Below are positions 42,719 through 51,624 of a DNA stretch of 64,000 nucleotides, in pieces. The translations under genes were made by a program, and so were the position numbers. The notes beneath the pieces are model-generated. The model was not told the origin of the DNA and did no database searches. It saw only the letters and a list, made by a program, of their open reading frames with translations. The stretch is from an uncultured Spirochaeta sp. GTDB taxonomy: Bacteria; Spirochaetota; Spirochaetia; DSM-27196; Alkalispirochaetaceae. Location: the NCBI GenBank assembly GCA_913030605.1, contig CAJWEZ010000009.1, forward strand, positions 21,663-85,662, in the 5' to 3' direction. Positions within the stretch are counted from its first letter, which is position 1. Each line of letters starts with the position of its first letter.

Positions 42719-44102
42719 TCCCGATGCATTGAATCACCCGGGGGCGCGTCGGACGGCGCGCCCCCGCGCTTCCTCCCCCCGGGGAGACCGGCACCGGCGC
42801 TGGTATCTCCTCGACAATCTTGCCCGCCTGTTCCCATCCATCATGTCTCCGCGGTTTCCGACGCTGTTCCGGGTCTCTGCTCACCTGACGGAGGCGGTCA
42901 GGATCGGCCCGCTCACCGCAGCCCTGCAGGACACATGGGCGCGCTATCCGTTGTTCCGGGTACGGCTGCGTCGGGGCGTGTTCTGGCACTATCTCGAGGA
43001 GTGCGCGCCTGCGCCGCCGGAACCCGACGACGGGATCCCGTGCACCGACTTTCCGCGCTTTTCCCGACGAACGCCGTTGGTTCGGGTCTTTGTGCGGGGA
43101 CGCAGGATCGCCGTGGAGGCGTCCCATGCCCTGACCGACGGAACGGGGGTCCTGGAGTTCCTGCGGACGCTCCTGGTGGCGTATGCGCTGCGGGGCGGTG
43201 TGCCGGCGGCGGACGCCGAGGACCTGCGGCGGGCGGCGCGGGAACTGGGGATCGGCATTCCCGGCGATCCGCCCGACGAGAGCCAGGGTGAATACGCCAG
43301 CCGAAAGTACTACGAACGGCGACTGCCGGAGCCGCGGGAGTTCGCGCCTGCCTGGCACGCCGGCGGTCCCCGGATGCGCCCGGGAGAATACCGCGTTACG
43401 ACCCTGCGGTATCCCACGGCCGACCTGAAACAGATCGCCGGGTCGCTGGGCGTCAGTGTTACCGATCTCGCACTGGCGGTGTTTGTCGACGTCCTGCAGC
43501 GGCGATACCATGCGGCGCCGCCACGGCGACGGCATCGACGTCCGATCAGGATCCTGATTCCCGTGAACATGCGTCCGCACACCGGATCGCGGACGATGCG
43601 CAACTTCTTCGTGTACGTGATGGTCGAACTGGATCAACGCCTCGGCGTCTACTCCCTGGAGGAGATCGCCGGCTCCGTTCACCACCAGCTGCGGGCGGAA
43701 CTTGATCCCCGGAGTCTGCGCCGCCAGATCAGCCGGAACGTCCGGGCGGAACGAAACGTGCTCATCCGCGTGATTCCGATCGCCCTGAAGGACGTGATCC
43801 TTCGAACCGTGCATCGGGTCCAGGGCGAATCGGTGAACACCGCCAGCCTGTCCAATCTCGGCCGGGTTCAGCTGCCGGCATCGGTGGCGGCACACGTCGC
43901 CGCCCTCGATTTCGTTCCCCCCGCCTCGCCGGTCACCGGTATCAATATGACGCTGGTGTCGATCGGCGGGGTCTCGAGCATCACGTTCGGCAGTACCCGC
44001 CGGAATCACGACATCGAACGGGAGGTCGCCACCGCGTTCCATCGGCTTGGCGCCGACGGCGATCTCAGAACGAACTGGCGACGGACCACGGGGGTGGCAT
44101 GA
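42702..44102 (+). CDS. Alcohol acyltransferase/condensation-fold protein
   Basis: A protein of about 460 residues of the chloramphenicol acetyltransferase-like (condensation, PapA/alcohol acetyltransferase) fold. RRWYLLDNLARLFPSI is the family N-terminus; the catalytic motif is SHALTDGTG (HxxxDG with Ala before His-equivalent), and SNLGRVQLP is the C-terminal DFGWG-like strand. The start is unclear: TTG 42702, with AAGGA upstream, is inside the aldolase gene; TTG 42729 or ATG 42843 are alternatives, but 42843 loses the WYLLDN block. It overlaps the DUF6320-type gene. Confidence 0.7.
   Translation: MTWDSDPDALNHPGARRTARPRASSPRGDRHRRWYLLDNLARLFPSIMSPRFPTLFRVSAHLTEAVRIGPLTAALQDTWARYPLFRVRLRRGVFWHYLEECAPAPPEPDDGIPCTDFPRFSRRTPLVRVFVRGRRIAVEASHALTDGTGVLEFLRTLLVAYALRGGVPAADAEDLRRAARELGIGIPGDPPDESQGEYASRKYYERRLPEPREFAPAWHAGGPRMRPGEYRVTTLRYPTADLKQIAGSLGVSVTDLALAVFVDVLQRRYHAAPPRRRHRRPIRILIPVNMRPHTGSRTMRNFFVYVMVELDQRLGVYSLEEIAGSVHHQLRAELDPRSLRRQISRNVRAERNVLIRVIPIALKDVILRTVHRVQGESVNTASLSNLGRVQLPASVAAHVAALDFVPPASPVTGINMTLVSIGGVSSITFGSTRRNHDIEREVATAFHRLGADGDLRTNWRRTTGVA
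42740..42765 (+). terminator. Strong GC hairpin after the aldolase gene
   Basis: GGGGGCGCG (42740-42748), an 8-nt loop and CGCGCCCCC (42757-42765) form a perfect 9-bp stem 21 nt after the fba stop. No U-run follows. It may stop or pause fba transcription or protect its 3' end; it lies within the 5' part of the acyltransferase frame if TTG 42702 is used. Confidence 0.5.
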
Positions 44103-44785
44103 TGTACTGTTCGCACTGCGGAGTCCGACTGGAACCGGCGATGACCGAATGCCCGCTCTGTGGCGGCCGGGCGCAGGAGTCGGAGGAACCGACGCTGTCG
44201 GAGTATCACATTCTGGAGCCGGTACCGGTGGAGCCGGTTCTGCGACGTATCGTGCGGCGCAGCCTCGCGTCGATCGCCGCCACGGCGGTGGTGATCCTGC
44301 TCATTGTGGATGTCGGAACCGGTGAAGGACTTTCGTGGGCTCCCCTGGCGATCGTCCCGGTGGTTGCCGGTGCCATGGTGCTGATGATCCCCTTCGCCGT
44401 ACGGCGCTGGTGGCCCGGATTCTCGGGGGCGATGGTTACGGTTCTCGCGATGCTTGCGGCACTTGATGGCCTTGGGAACGCAGCGCTGGAGTGGTTTGTT
44501 CCGGTGGCGCTACCGATTACCGTGGCCACGGGGCTTGTCGTCGCCACCGAACGGGCGATCCTTCGCCGCGTTGCCGGGGCGATCAAGGGGGCGGCGCTCC
44601 TCGCCGGAGCGGGGCTGCTGACCGCGGTTGTCGACGCCTCAGTACAGCGCTACCTCACCGGTTCCGCGTCCCTGACGTGGTCGCTGGTGATTCTGGTGTC
44701 CACCCTGCCCACGGCGGGCCTCCTGGTGGTGCTGCAGCGGAGTGTGCTGCGCTACATCGACCTTCGCCGGCGATTCCACGTGTAG
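44099..44785 (+). CDS. Zinc-ribbon membrane protein (DUF6320-like), acyltransferase partner
   Basis: A 228-aa protein. An N-terminal zinc ribbon (CSHC and CPLC) precedes six or seven hydrophobic helices (about 52-220). This is the DUF6320-type arrangement commonly encoded next to alcohol acetyltransferase-like genes, as here with a 4-bp overlap (ATG 44099). It may supply or accept an acyl group at the membrane, but no catalytic motif is seen. Confidence 0.72.
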   Translation: MMYCSHCGVRLEPAMTECPLCGGRAQESEEPTLSEYHILEPVPVEPVLRRIVRRSLASIAATAVVILLIVDVGTGEGLSWAPLAIVPVVAGAMVLMIPFAVRRWWPGFSGAMVTVLAMLAALDGLGNAALEWFVPVALPITVATGLVVATERAILRRVAGAIKGAALLAGAGLLTAVVDASVQRYLTGSASLTWSLVILVSTLPTAGLLVVLQRSVLRYIDLRRRFHV

Positions 44786-44838
44786 GACGCGGCGACCGCG
44801 CCTCGTCGGCTGGTGCGATCTGCCTGCCCCCGATCGAA

Positions 44839-45795
44839 TCATCCCATGTGAAAGCACACCGAACCCGGCGGCAGCGTGCCGTCGAGGTCCGCCGCAACGC
44901 GCGCTGCGACCTCCGCGTCGGGGCACACCAGATAGAACGCACCACCGCCACCGGCACCGCTCAGTTTGCCCGCCAGCGCTCCCGCCCGCACGCCCCGGTC
45001 GATGATCCCGTCGGTCAGGGGCGTGGAGACACCGAGGTCACGGAGCAGGTGGTGTGCATCGGCGACCAGCGGGGCCAGGCCGGCGGCGTGGTTCCGCTCC
45101 GCCGCCAGCTCGCCGATCGCGGCGTCGGCGAGCGCTCCAAGCCGGTCGAAAATGGGGCGGACGGTGGACGGCTCGGTGGAGAGGCGGGACCGCACCCCGG
45201 CGACCAGATCGCGCGTCGACCGTTCCCGGGGGATTGCGCCGACCACCAGCGCCGGCAGGTCCGCGGACAACGCGGCGCTCTCGGGAAGAGCCCCCGGCGT
45301 GCTGAAGCGAAACGTGCGCACGCCGCCGAGACTGGACAGGCCGGTGTCTATCCCGCTCGGCGTACCGTGAAAGAACGCCTCCAGCCGATGCGCGCGGCGC
45401 CAGACCGCGCTGCGGTCGTGTCCCGAGACCTGCGGATCGGGAAGGGACCATTCGGCGATCGCGGTGCACAGCGCCGCGCTGGAGCCGAACCCGCTGGAAA
45501 TCGGGAGGTCGGAGTCGACGGTGATCGCTCCGCCCGCCGGTGACACGGGCCCGTCGTCGGCGGGGCTGCCGAGGGTGTCGGCGACGAACGCGGCGAAGGC
45601 GGACAGTCCCGCGGCGACGTCACCGCCGGCGGGGCGCGCGAGCCGGATCGAGATCCCGTCTGCGGGGGTCACGGAGATGCGCAGGCCGCGGTCCAGCGAT
45701 ACGCCCACGGCGGGGTACCCGAACACCGCGGCGTGCTCCCCGAAGAGGAGAAGCTTCCCCGGCGCAAACCCGGAGTAGGGGGAGCGGCCGTTCAA
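44839..45795 (-). CDS. mvk: Mevalonate kinase
   Basis: A 318-aa GHMP kinase. GFAPGKLLLFGEHAAVFGYPAV is motif 1, SDLPISSGFGSSAAL motif 2 (ATP loop), HGTPSGIDTGLSSLGG a mevalonate-kinase-specific segment and KLSGAGGGGAFYLV motif 3. It phosphorylates mevalonate. The start is TTG 45795, which overlaps the upstream stop (TTGA) and has AGGAG at good distance; an ATG start is only available far upstream and would add unrelated residues. Last gene of the operon. Confidence 0.92.
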   Translation of the reverse strand: MNGRSPYSGFAPGKLLLFGEHAAVFGYPAVGVSLDRGLRISVTPADGISIRLARPAGGDVAAGLSAFAAFVADTLGSPADDGPVSPAGGAITVDSDLPISSGFGSSAALCTAIAEWSLPDPQVSGHDRSAVWRRAHRLEAFFHGTPSGIDTGLSSLGGVRTFRFSTPGALPESAALSADLPALVVGAIPRERSTRDLVAGVRSRLSTEPSTVRPIFDRLGALADAAIGELAAERNHAAGLAPLVADAHHLLRDLGVSTPLTDGIIDRGVRAGALAGKLSGAGGGGAFYLVCPDAEVAARVAADLDGTLPPGSVCFHMG

Positions 45796-46757
45796 CGCGA
45801 GCTCTCCTGGCGCAGCCCATCGGTGCTGAACGGGAGCGCAGCAGCCTGTCGGGGCACCGGTCGTCGGGGTGCCGGAACCGCCAGTATGAGCGCCCGCTCG
45901 TTTCCCGCACCGCTGGTCTTGGCAACCCACCCGTCGTCGGCGTGGGGTACACACAGGTCGAGTCGCGCCGGTACACCGATCGCCGCCCCGATCTCCTCAC
46001 TCAGGTCCCGGGCGGCGGAGACGGCGCCGAAGACGCCGTTCCACGAGTCCGCCTCCTCCAGCGCCGACACGCAGGCGTTGTTCCGCGCAACAAAGCGCCG
46101 ACGATCGTCACTGTGCGTCGGCAGATAGCGGTCAAAGCGGGCCACGGCACCTGAGCTCGCGACGGCGGCTCTCCCGTGCCAGCCGTACAGGGAGAGGTTC
46201 TCGCTGCGCCAGCACGCGGCAAACGCGCTGGGACGCCACACCGGGTCGGGTCCGCCCCGGAAGTGCACCACTCCGCCCAGGGCGCTGGTGGCGACATCGT
46301 AGCCGCTGCCACGACCGTTGTGGGCGCGTCGGTGCGCGCGGATCGCCACGGACACCACCTCGTCGAGATCAGCCAGCGGGTCACGGCCGGAGAGTCGGAA
46401 CAGGGCGGCGGTGAGCAGGAGCGTGGCGACCGCGCTGGATCCCAACCCGAGTTTCTGCCCCGTGGCGGCGTCAAAGAACGTCGCAGTATCGATCTCGATG
46501 CGCGCCGCCGGCGGCGCAACCGGCGAGCATTCGGCGAACACGCTGTCGACGATCGGATGGCCGTCGCCGGGAGAGAATCGTTCGGCGCCGGCGGCGGTCA
46601 CGGCGACGACCTCGAGGTCGCCGGAGGCAGGATGCACGCGGCAGTGCGCGCGGGGCGCCACGGCCATTGCAAGACCCTGTCCCCCGGGGTGGGTTATCGC
46701 GTATTCCCCGGCAACCAGGAGGTTCGCCGGGGCAGACCAGTGCCAGCTCGTTTCCAT
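45792..46757 (-). CDS. Phosphomevalonate kinase
   Basis: A 321-aa GHMP kinase: WSAPANLLVAGEYAITHPGG (motif 1), KLGLGSSAVATLLL (motif 2), GRGSGYDVATSALGGVVHF and KTSGAGNERALIL (motif 3). The GYDVATSALGG segment is characteristic of bacterial phosphomevalonate kinases. It converts phosphomevalonate to diphosphomevalonate. It overlaps mvk by 4 bp and follows the decarboxylase after 36 bp. Position in the pathway operon supports the call. Confidence 0.88.
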   Translation of the reverse strand: METSWHWSAPANLLVAGEYAITHPGGQGLAMAVAPRAHCRVHPASGDLEVVAVTAAGAERFSPGDGHPIVDSVFAECSPVAPPAARIEIDTATFFDAATGQKLGLGSSAVATLLLTAALFRLSGRDPLADLDEVVSVAIRAHRRAHNGRGSGYDVATSALGGVVHFRGGPDPVWRPSAFAACWRSENLSLYGWHGRAAVASSGAVARFDRYLPTHSDDRRRFVARNNACVSALEEADSWNGVFGAVSAARDLSEEIGAAIGVPARLDLCVPHADDGWVAKTSGAGNERALILAVPAPRRPVPRQAAALPFSTDGLRQESSR

Positions 46758-46793
46758 CGTGGAGAGAATGTAACAAAAGCGGGGCGCGGTGGG

Positions 46794-47840
46794 CTATGTG
46801 TGGTTCATACGGTCGGACCCGCCGGCGCGTTTCCCCGTATCGCGTTCACGGGGTTCATGTCCCGGCACGAGGCAAGCATCACCACCGACCGTGGAGATCA
46901 CCGGTGATGTCGCGCACCACGGGGAAACCTCCCGCGCAACGGCGTCGGCGTCGTCCGCGGTGGTGAGGATCTTCACCTGGGGACCGGCATCCATCGTCTC
47001 CCACGCCGCGGTCCCGCGGCGGCGGAGCTCGGCAAGCCGCTGAAGCACCTCGATCGTCTGCGGTCTCCAATAGAGAATCGGCGGCGCCGCCCCGAGCATC
47101 GTGGCAAACATGCGCATCGTGCTTTCCCGCATCACCGTTCCCAGGCGCTCCAGGTCACGGGCATCCAGCGCCGCCTCCGCCCGTTGGAAGAGCGCCGGGG
47201 CGTCGGCAACCCAGGCGTCGTAGAAGGGCGAGGAGTCCCGGGTAAGGTTCATCGCATCCCGCGAGGAGACCGGTTTCGGGCCTCCGTGGACCGGAGCGAC
47301 GACGATACGCAGTTCCGGCCACCAGCGTTCGTCATGGAGCTGCCGCGCCGCTGTGGCACCGGCGTCCCACGCGGTGAATCCGCCGAAAACGCTGCGGGAG
47401 GCCGAACCGGACCCCTGTCTCGCCAGTGCCGAGAGCGCGTGGCGGTCGGTGGTGTCACCACCGGCGGCGGCGACCGTCGCAAGAGCCAGGGCCGCGAATC
47501 CGCTCGCGGAACTGGCGAGGCCGGCGGCGGTGGGGAAGGAGTTCCGGGAACTGACCGCAAATCGCGTATCACAGCGGACCGTCTCCCGGACGCGGTCAAA
47601 GAACGGCGCGATCCGACCGGGAGGTTGAGGACGGCCGTCGATCTCCAGGGAATCCTCGTCCGCGGGACGGCACACCGTATCCGTGGAAAGGGCATCGAGG
47701 GTGACCGCGAGGCTGCTCGTGGCGGGGATATTGGTACCGCCGGGGCGCTTGCCCCAGTACTTCACCAGTGCAAGGGACGGATGCGCCCGGGCATGGACGG
47801 CGCCGGTGGAGTCCGGATCAGCCGTCGGCACGGAGGGCAT
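46794..47840 (-). CDS. mvaD: Diphosphomevalonate decarboxylase
   Basis: A 348-aa GHMP enzyme. ALVKYWGKRPGGTNIPATSSLAVTLD, FPTAAGLASSASGFAALALA, ARQGSGSASRSVFGGFTAW and ETMDAGPQVKIL (catalytic Asp) are diagnostic. It makes isopentenyl diphosphate with ATP use and CO2 release. The ATG at 47840 lies within the HMG-CoA reductase gene (23-bp overlap). In-frame residues upstream of 47840 are a shadow. Confidence 0.94.
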   Translation of the reverse strand: MPSVPTADPDSTGAVHARAHPSLALVKYWGKRPGGTNIPATSSLAVTLDALSTDTVCRPADEDSLEIDGRPQPPGRIAPFFDRVRETVRCDTRFAVSSRNSFPTAAGLASSASGFAALALATVAAAGGDTTDRHALSALARQGSGSASRSVFGGFTAWDAGATAARQLHDERWWPELRIVVAPVHGGPKPVSSRDAMNLTRDSSPFYDAWVADAPALFQRAEAALDARDLERLGTVMRESTMRMFATMLGAAPPILYWRPQTIEVLQRLAELRRRGTAAWETMDAGPQVKILTTADDADAVAREVSPWCATSPVISTVGGDACLVPGHEPRERDTGKRAGGSDRMNHT

Positions 47841-49128
47841 GCAGGAGTTCCTGCGCCGTCTGGATGTTGAACGTCCCGTTGTCCCAGACACGGCGGGCCA
47901 GTTCCTGCAGTTCCTCGTCCCGGGCACCGGCCTTCCACGCCAGACGGCGGGCGTGCTGGCGCATGTGACCCTTCTGGATCCCCTCACTGACCAGCGCCAT
48001 GAGTGCTGCGAGGTTCTGGGCGAGCCCCAGAGATACCGCGACACGGCTCAGTCGATCGGCGGAGGGTTCCACGTCGCCGTCGAGGAACAGCACCTTCAGG
48101 GCAAAACTGGTGACCGGGTGAAAGCCCACGGCGCCGCCGACGGTGCCGACCGCGAGCGGAATCTCCAGGGAGCCCACCAGGTGATCGCCGTCGACGCGGT
48201 ACTCGGTCAGGGCACGGTAGCGGCCGTCGCTGGCGGCGTGGGCGTGGGCCGCGGCCTCGATCGCCCGCGTGTCGTTCCCGGTGGCCAGCGCCAGCGAGGT
48301 AATGCCGTTCATGACACCTTTGTTGTGCGTCACCGCCCGCAGGGGATCGGTGTCGGCGAACTCATTCGCCCGGACGATGCGCTGCGCCATCGTTTCCCCG
48401 TCGTAGGGGCCGCGGCTCAGCCGGTCCACGGGGATCGCGAAACTGCTGCGCGCGCGGCGGCGAGGTGCGGCGTTGGTGAGAATCGCCATGAGCACGGTCC
48501 CTCCGGTCAGGCGTTCCAGCGGTGCCCGCAGCGCCTCGGCGGCGGTGTTGATGATGTTTGCGCCCATGGCGTCGCGGGTGTCCACGTGGAGGTAGACCAC
48601 CAGCAGTCCGCTCTCCGGGTTCACCGATACGTCGATGCCGCGATATCCGCCGCCACGCCGGGTCATTGGACCGAGAATCTCCACCAGCTCGGCGTGGAGA
48701 TCGCGTTCCGCCTCCCGGATCCGGGCGTCGGCACCGGGCTGGTATCCGTCGATCGCGACCTGGGCGGTCATCACCTGGCCGGTGGTGCTGGTGTGGAAGC
48801 CGCCGCCGCGGGATACCAGACGGCCGGCGTAGGTGGCGGCGGCTACCACCGAGGGTTCCTCTACCGCCATGGGAATGTTGTAGACCCGATTGTCGATGCG
48901 GATGCCACTGGCGATGCCCAGCGGGACCGGCATGACCCCGACGGCGGACTCGACCATGACGTCCGCCAGGTCCAGGAGGTCCTCGCTGGCGAGGGAACTG
49001 AACCGCTCATCGTCCGACAGGTCAAGGATTTCCGCGAGGACATCCCGTTTGCGTCGCGCGCTCAGTTTCCGGAAGTTGTGGGGAAGCTCGATCGCCTCGT
49101 CGTTCAGGGAAAACGCTGTATCAGCCAT
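47818..49128 (-). CDS. mvaA: Hydroxymethylglutaryl-CoA reductase, class II
   Basis: A 436-aa class II reductase. MVESAVGVMPVPLGIA (catalytic Glu block), GGYRGIDVSVNPESGLLVVYLHVDTRDAMGANIINTAAE, THNKGVMNGI (catalytic Lys), GNDTRAIEAAAHAHAA (catalytic Asp) and EGIQKGHMRQHARRLA with the C-terminal His match MvaA. It reduces HMG-CoA to mevalonate; cofactor choice is not predicted. ATG 49128 lies 1 bp after the isomerase stop. The reverse-frame tail beyond it is a shadow. Confidence 0.96.
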   Translation of the reverse strand: MADTAFSLNDEAIELPHNFRKLSARRKRDVLAEILDLSDDERFSSLASEDLLDLADVMVESAVGVMPVPLGIASGIRIDNRVYNIPMAVEEPSVVAAATYAGRLVSRGGGFHTSTTGQVMTAQVAIDGYQPGADARIREAERDLHAELVEILGPMTRRGGGYRGIDVSVNPESGLLVVYLHVDTRDAMGANIINTAAEALRAPLERLTGGTVLMAILTNAAPRRRARSSFAIPVDRLSRGPYDGETMAQRIVRANEFADTDPLRAVTHNKGVMNGITSLALATGNDTRAIEAAAHAHAASDGRYRALTEYRVDGDHLVGSLEIPLAVGTVGGAVGFHPVTSFALKVLFLDGDVEPSADRLSRVAVSLGLAQNLAALMALVSEGIQKGHMRQHARRLAWKAGARDEELQELARRVWDNGTFNIQTAQELLHALRADG

Positions 49129-49129
49129 G

Positions 49130-50227
49130 CTACCTCGTTTCGTCTCCAGTATCCCACGCCGCGGCCAGCGCCGACGCGTCGGCCCGCAACCGGGAATCGA
49201 CCCACAGCGGCGCGCGGCGCAGTCCGGCAACCGAGCTGCACCCGGTCAGGGCCATCGCAGTTCCGATAACATACTTCAGCCGGCGACCGAAATCCACCGC
49301 CCGCGCCACGCCTCCGGTCTTCAGCGACCGTACAAACGGCAGCGCCATGCCCGCCGCTTCGGCACCAAGCGCCAGGGCACGGACCACGTCCATGCCGGTT
49401 CGCAACCCGCCCGAGGCCAGGACGCCCGGCGTGTCGCGGCCGACTGCCGCCAGAAGCAGGCCCGTCGGCAGGCCCCAGTCGTCGAACTCAGTCGCCGCGG
49501 CGGCGATCACCGGATCCTCCTGGCGGTACGCCTCAACGCGGACCCAGTTGGTTCCGCCGGCGCCGGCGACGTTCACGTACGCGGCACCGGCGTCCCTCAG
49601 GAGACGGACCTCGCGGGGGTTGATCCCGAACCCCGTTTCCTTGACCAGGACCGGCACGGGGCAGCGGTCGATGAAGCGACGGAGCGCGTCCAGAACACCG
49701 GAGAAGTCGCGGTCGCCACCGGGCTGAAAAAGTTCCTGTCCCGGGTTGAGATGGACCGCGATGCCGTCGACCTCGAGGCGGCGAACCATTTCGAACACCG
49801 GCTCGTGGGGTGTGTCCGGAAGCTGCACCGCGCCGATGTTCGCAAAAACCGGTACGTCGGGGGCGTAGCGTTTCAGGAGGAAGTCGTCCAGTACCTCCGG
49901 CTTGCGGAACAGGATCCGGATCGACCCCATACCCACCGGGATGCCGAGTTCCTGGGCAACGGTGGCGAGATCCTTGTTTGTCTGGTACCCCGCCTCGCTT
50001 CCGCCGGTCATGGACGAAATGAACACCGGCATCGCGACGCGGTGCCCCAGGAATTCGATGGAGGTGTCCACCGTCGCGGTATCGAGTTCCGGGAGCGCGT
50101 GGTGGACCAGGTGCACCTCGGACAATCGGGTCCCGGCGGTTTCAACCGTGTAGCTGTCGCCGTCGAGGCAGATTTCGAGATGCTGCGCCTTCCGGCGACT
50201 CATTTCCGAGGCGCTGTGTCCACTCAT
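49130..50227 (-). CDS. fni: Isopentenyl-diphosphate delta-isomerase, type 2 (FMN)
   Basis: A 365-aa FMN enzyme. SRRKAQHLEICL and LVHHALPELD at the N-terminus, FISSMTGGSEAGYQTNKDLATVAQELGIPVGMGS, NIGAVQL, VHLNPGQELFQPGGDRDF, VKETGFGINPREV and GAGGTNWVRVE are all IDI-2 signatures. It interconverts IPP and DMAPP in the cytosol. It overlaps HMG-CoA synthase by 4 bp. Only the type 2 enzyme is visible in the window. Confidence 0.96.
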   Translation of the reverse strand: MSGHSASEMSRRKAQHLEICLDGDSYTVETAGTRLSEVHLVHHALPELDTATVDTSIEFLGHRVAMPVFISSMTGGSEAGYQTNKDLATVAQELGIPVGMGSIRILFRKPEVLDDFLLKRYAPDVPVFANIGAVQLPDTPHEPVFEMVRRLEVDGIAVHLNPGQELFQPGGDRDFSGVLDALRRFIDRCPVPVLVKETGFGINPREVRLLRDAGAAYVNVAGAGGTNWVRVEAYRQEDPVIAAAATEFDDWGLPTGLLLAAVGRDTPGVLASGGLRTGMDVVRALALGAEAAGMALPFVRSLKTGGVARAVDFGRRLKYVIGTAMALTGCSSVAGLRRAPLWVDSRLRADASALAAAWDTGDETR

Positions 50228-51498
50228 TCTGCCCGGTAGTCGTAGATACGATAGCCGTCGTCCCGGACTTCCTTGAGGAAGTAGAGGCCGGGATCGACAT
50301 CCTCACCGTCGGTGACCGGTCCGTGGTCGAGGGAGTAGGTTTCCCGTTCCACGAACCGCGCGTAGCGGTCGAACTCCGCCTCGGTGGCGGCGTCCAGTAC
50401 GCGTTGCAGGTCCCATCCGGCGAGCACTCGCGGAGCTCCCTCCGCCACCCGGGCGGAGAGAACGGTCATCGTGTTGCCGGAGCCGTAGGAGGCGATCAGC
50501 ACCTTTTTGCCGACAATCGCGTCACCCTCGGCGCGGTACCGGTTCCACAGCAGGAACATGAGGGACATGTACGCCGAGCCGGAGTAGATATTCCCCACGT
50601 GGCGGGACGCTTCGATGCCGTCGGAGAAATGGTGCGCATCCATGAACTCGCCGGCTGCGGCCGGGTCCAGTTCGAGGTGGCGTTCGATCAGTCTCGTCAG
50701 GCCGGTGATCGCCATCCGGTAGAACGGTACGTGCACCACGAACAGGTCGTGGGCCTCCAGCGCTTCCCGCGGCGAGACTCCCCGGCGATCGGCATGGTCG
50801 ATGAACGCCGCGTTCAGGGCGTCGTTGTAGCAGTCCACCGAGTAGCGTCCCTTCACCCGCGCCGTCACCGACGCCAGCGGACGGAAGAAGTCGTCCTCAT
50901 CCGCCGAGGCGAATCCCACGGTGTGGGTGTCGAGTTCCAGCAATTGTGGATCGCGTTCGATCCGCAGCGCCACAGCTCCGGCGCCCTGGGTGATTTCGGC
51001 GGTGGAGGGAGTCTGGTACCGGGCGATGTCGGAGTTCACCACAAGCCCCGACTCGCCGGGGCGACCGGTCGCCTGCAGCATCCCGGCGACGCTCATCATG
51101 GCGATCGTACCGCCGGCGCAGGCGTGTTGCACCTGAAACGTCGACAGCGTCCGCGGAAGGGGCACACCGGAGCGCTGCAGGGCGCCCTGGGCATAGGCTG
51201 CGATCGGTTTGGACATGTCCACGGAGGTTTCGGTTCCCACGGCGAGGTATCGCACGCCCCTGGCAACCGCTTCGTCCGCGAGCAGGGGACGCGCGGCCTG
51301 CGCCGCGAGCGTGACTGAGTCCTGCCACGGCGCCGGGAACCGGATCGAGATCTGGTTGGTGGACTCGATCGCACGCCGCAGCCGTCGTTCGAACGACGGG
51401 TCTTCCTCCGCCCGCACGCGCAGAATATCGGACAGGTCGATCTTCCACCGGGGGACGTAGAGACTCATGTCGCTAATGCCAACCGTCGTTTCATTCAT
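50224..51498 (-). CDS. mvaS: Hydroxymethylglutaryl-CoA synthase
   Basis: A 424-aa thiolase-fold enzyme beginning MNETTVGISDMSLYVPRWKIDL. The catalytic Cys is at 127 (HACAGG), Glu90 lies in GTETSVD and the His in VVHVPFYRMA. It condenses acetoacetyl-CoA with acetyl-CoA. ATG 51498 follows AGGAGAGGA; it is first in the operon that proceeds fni, mvaA, mvaD, phosphomevalonate kinase, mvk. About 25 residues longer than MvaS of Gram-positives, including the C-terminal DGYRIYDYRAE. Confidence 0.92.
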   Translation of the reverse strand: MNETTVGISDMSLYVPRWKIDLSDILRVRAEEDPSFERRLRRAIESTNQISIRFPAPWQDSVTLAAQAARPLLADEAVARGVRYLAVGTETSVDMSKPIAAYAQGALQRSGVPLPRTLSTFQVQHACAGGTIAMMSVAGMLQATGRPGESGLVVNSDIARYQTPSTAEITQGAGAVALRIERDPQLLELDTHTVGFASADEDDFFRPLASVTARVKGRYSVDCYNDALNAAFIDHADRRGVSPREALEAHDLFVVHVPFYRMAITGLTRLIERHLELDPAAAGEFMDAHHFSDGIEASRHVGNIYSGSAYMSLMFLLWNRYRAEGDAIVGKKVLIASYGSGNTMTVLSARVAEGAPRVLAGWDLQRVLDAATEAEFDRYARFVERETYSLDHGPVTDGEDVDPGLYFLKEVRDDGYRIYDYRAE

Positions 51499-51526
51499 CA
51501 GAAGTCCTCTCCTCAAATGCTGCGCA

Positions 51527-51556
51527 AATATACGGCCGGGGGGCCGAGGCAGACAA
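51527..51556 (-). promoter_or_regulatory. Promoter of the mevalonate operon
   Basis: On the reverse strand TTGTCT (51556-51551), an 18-nt spacer and TATATT (51532-51527) precede the mvaS start by a leader of about 20-30 nt. It is the only good promoter seen for the six-gene operon. Confidence 0.55.
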
Positions 51557-51624
51557 CGGCGCAGCGCCCTCCAGCTTAACCTACCATCCGGTCGGTTGAA
51601 AGTACGCTGACGGCGCCGGAAGGG

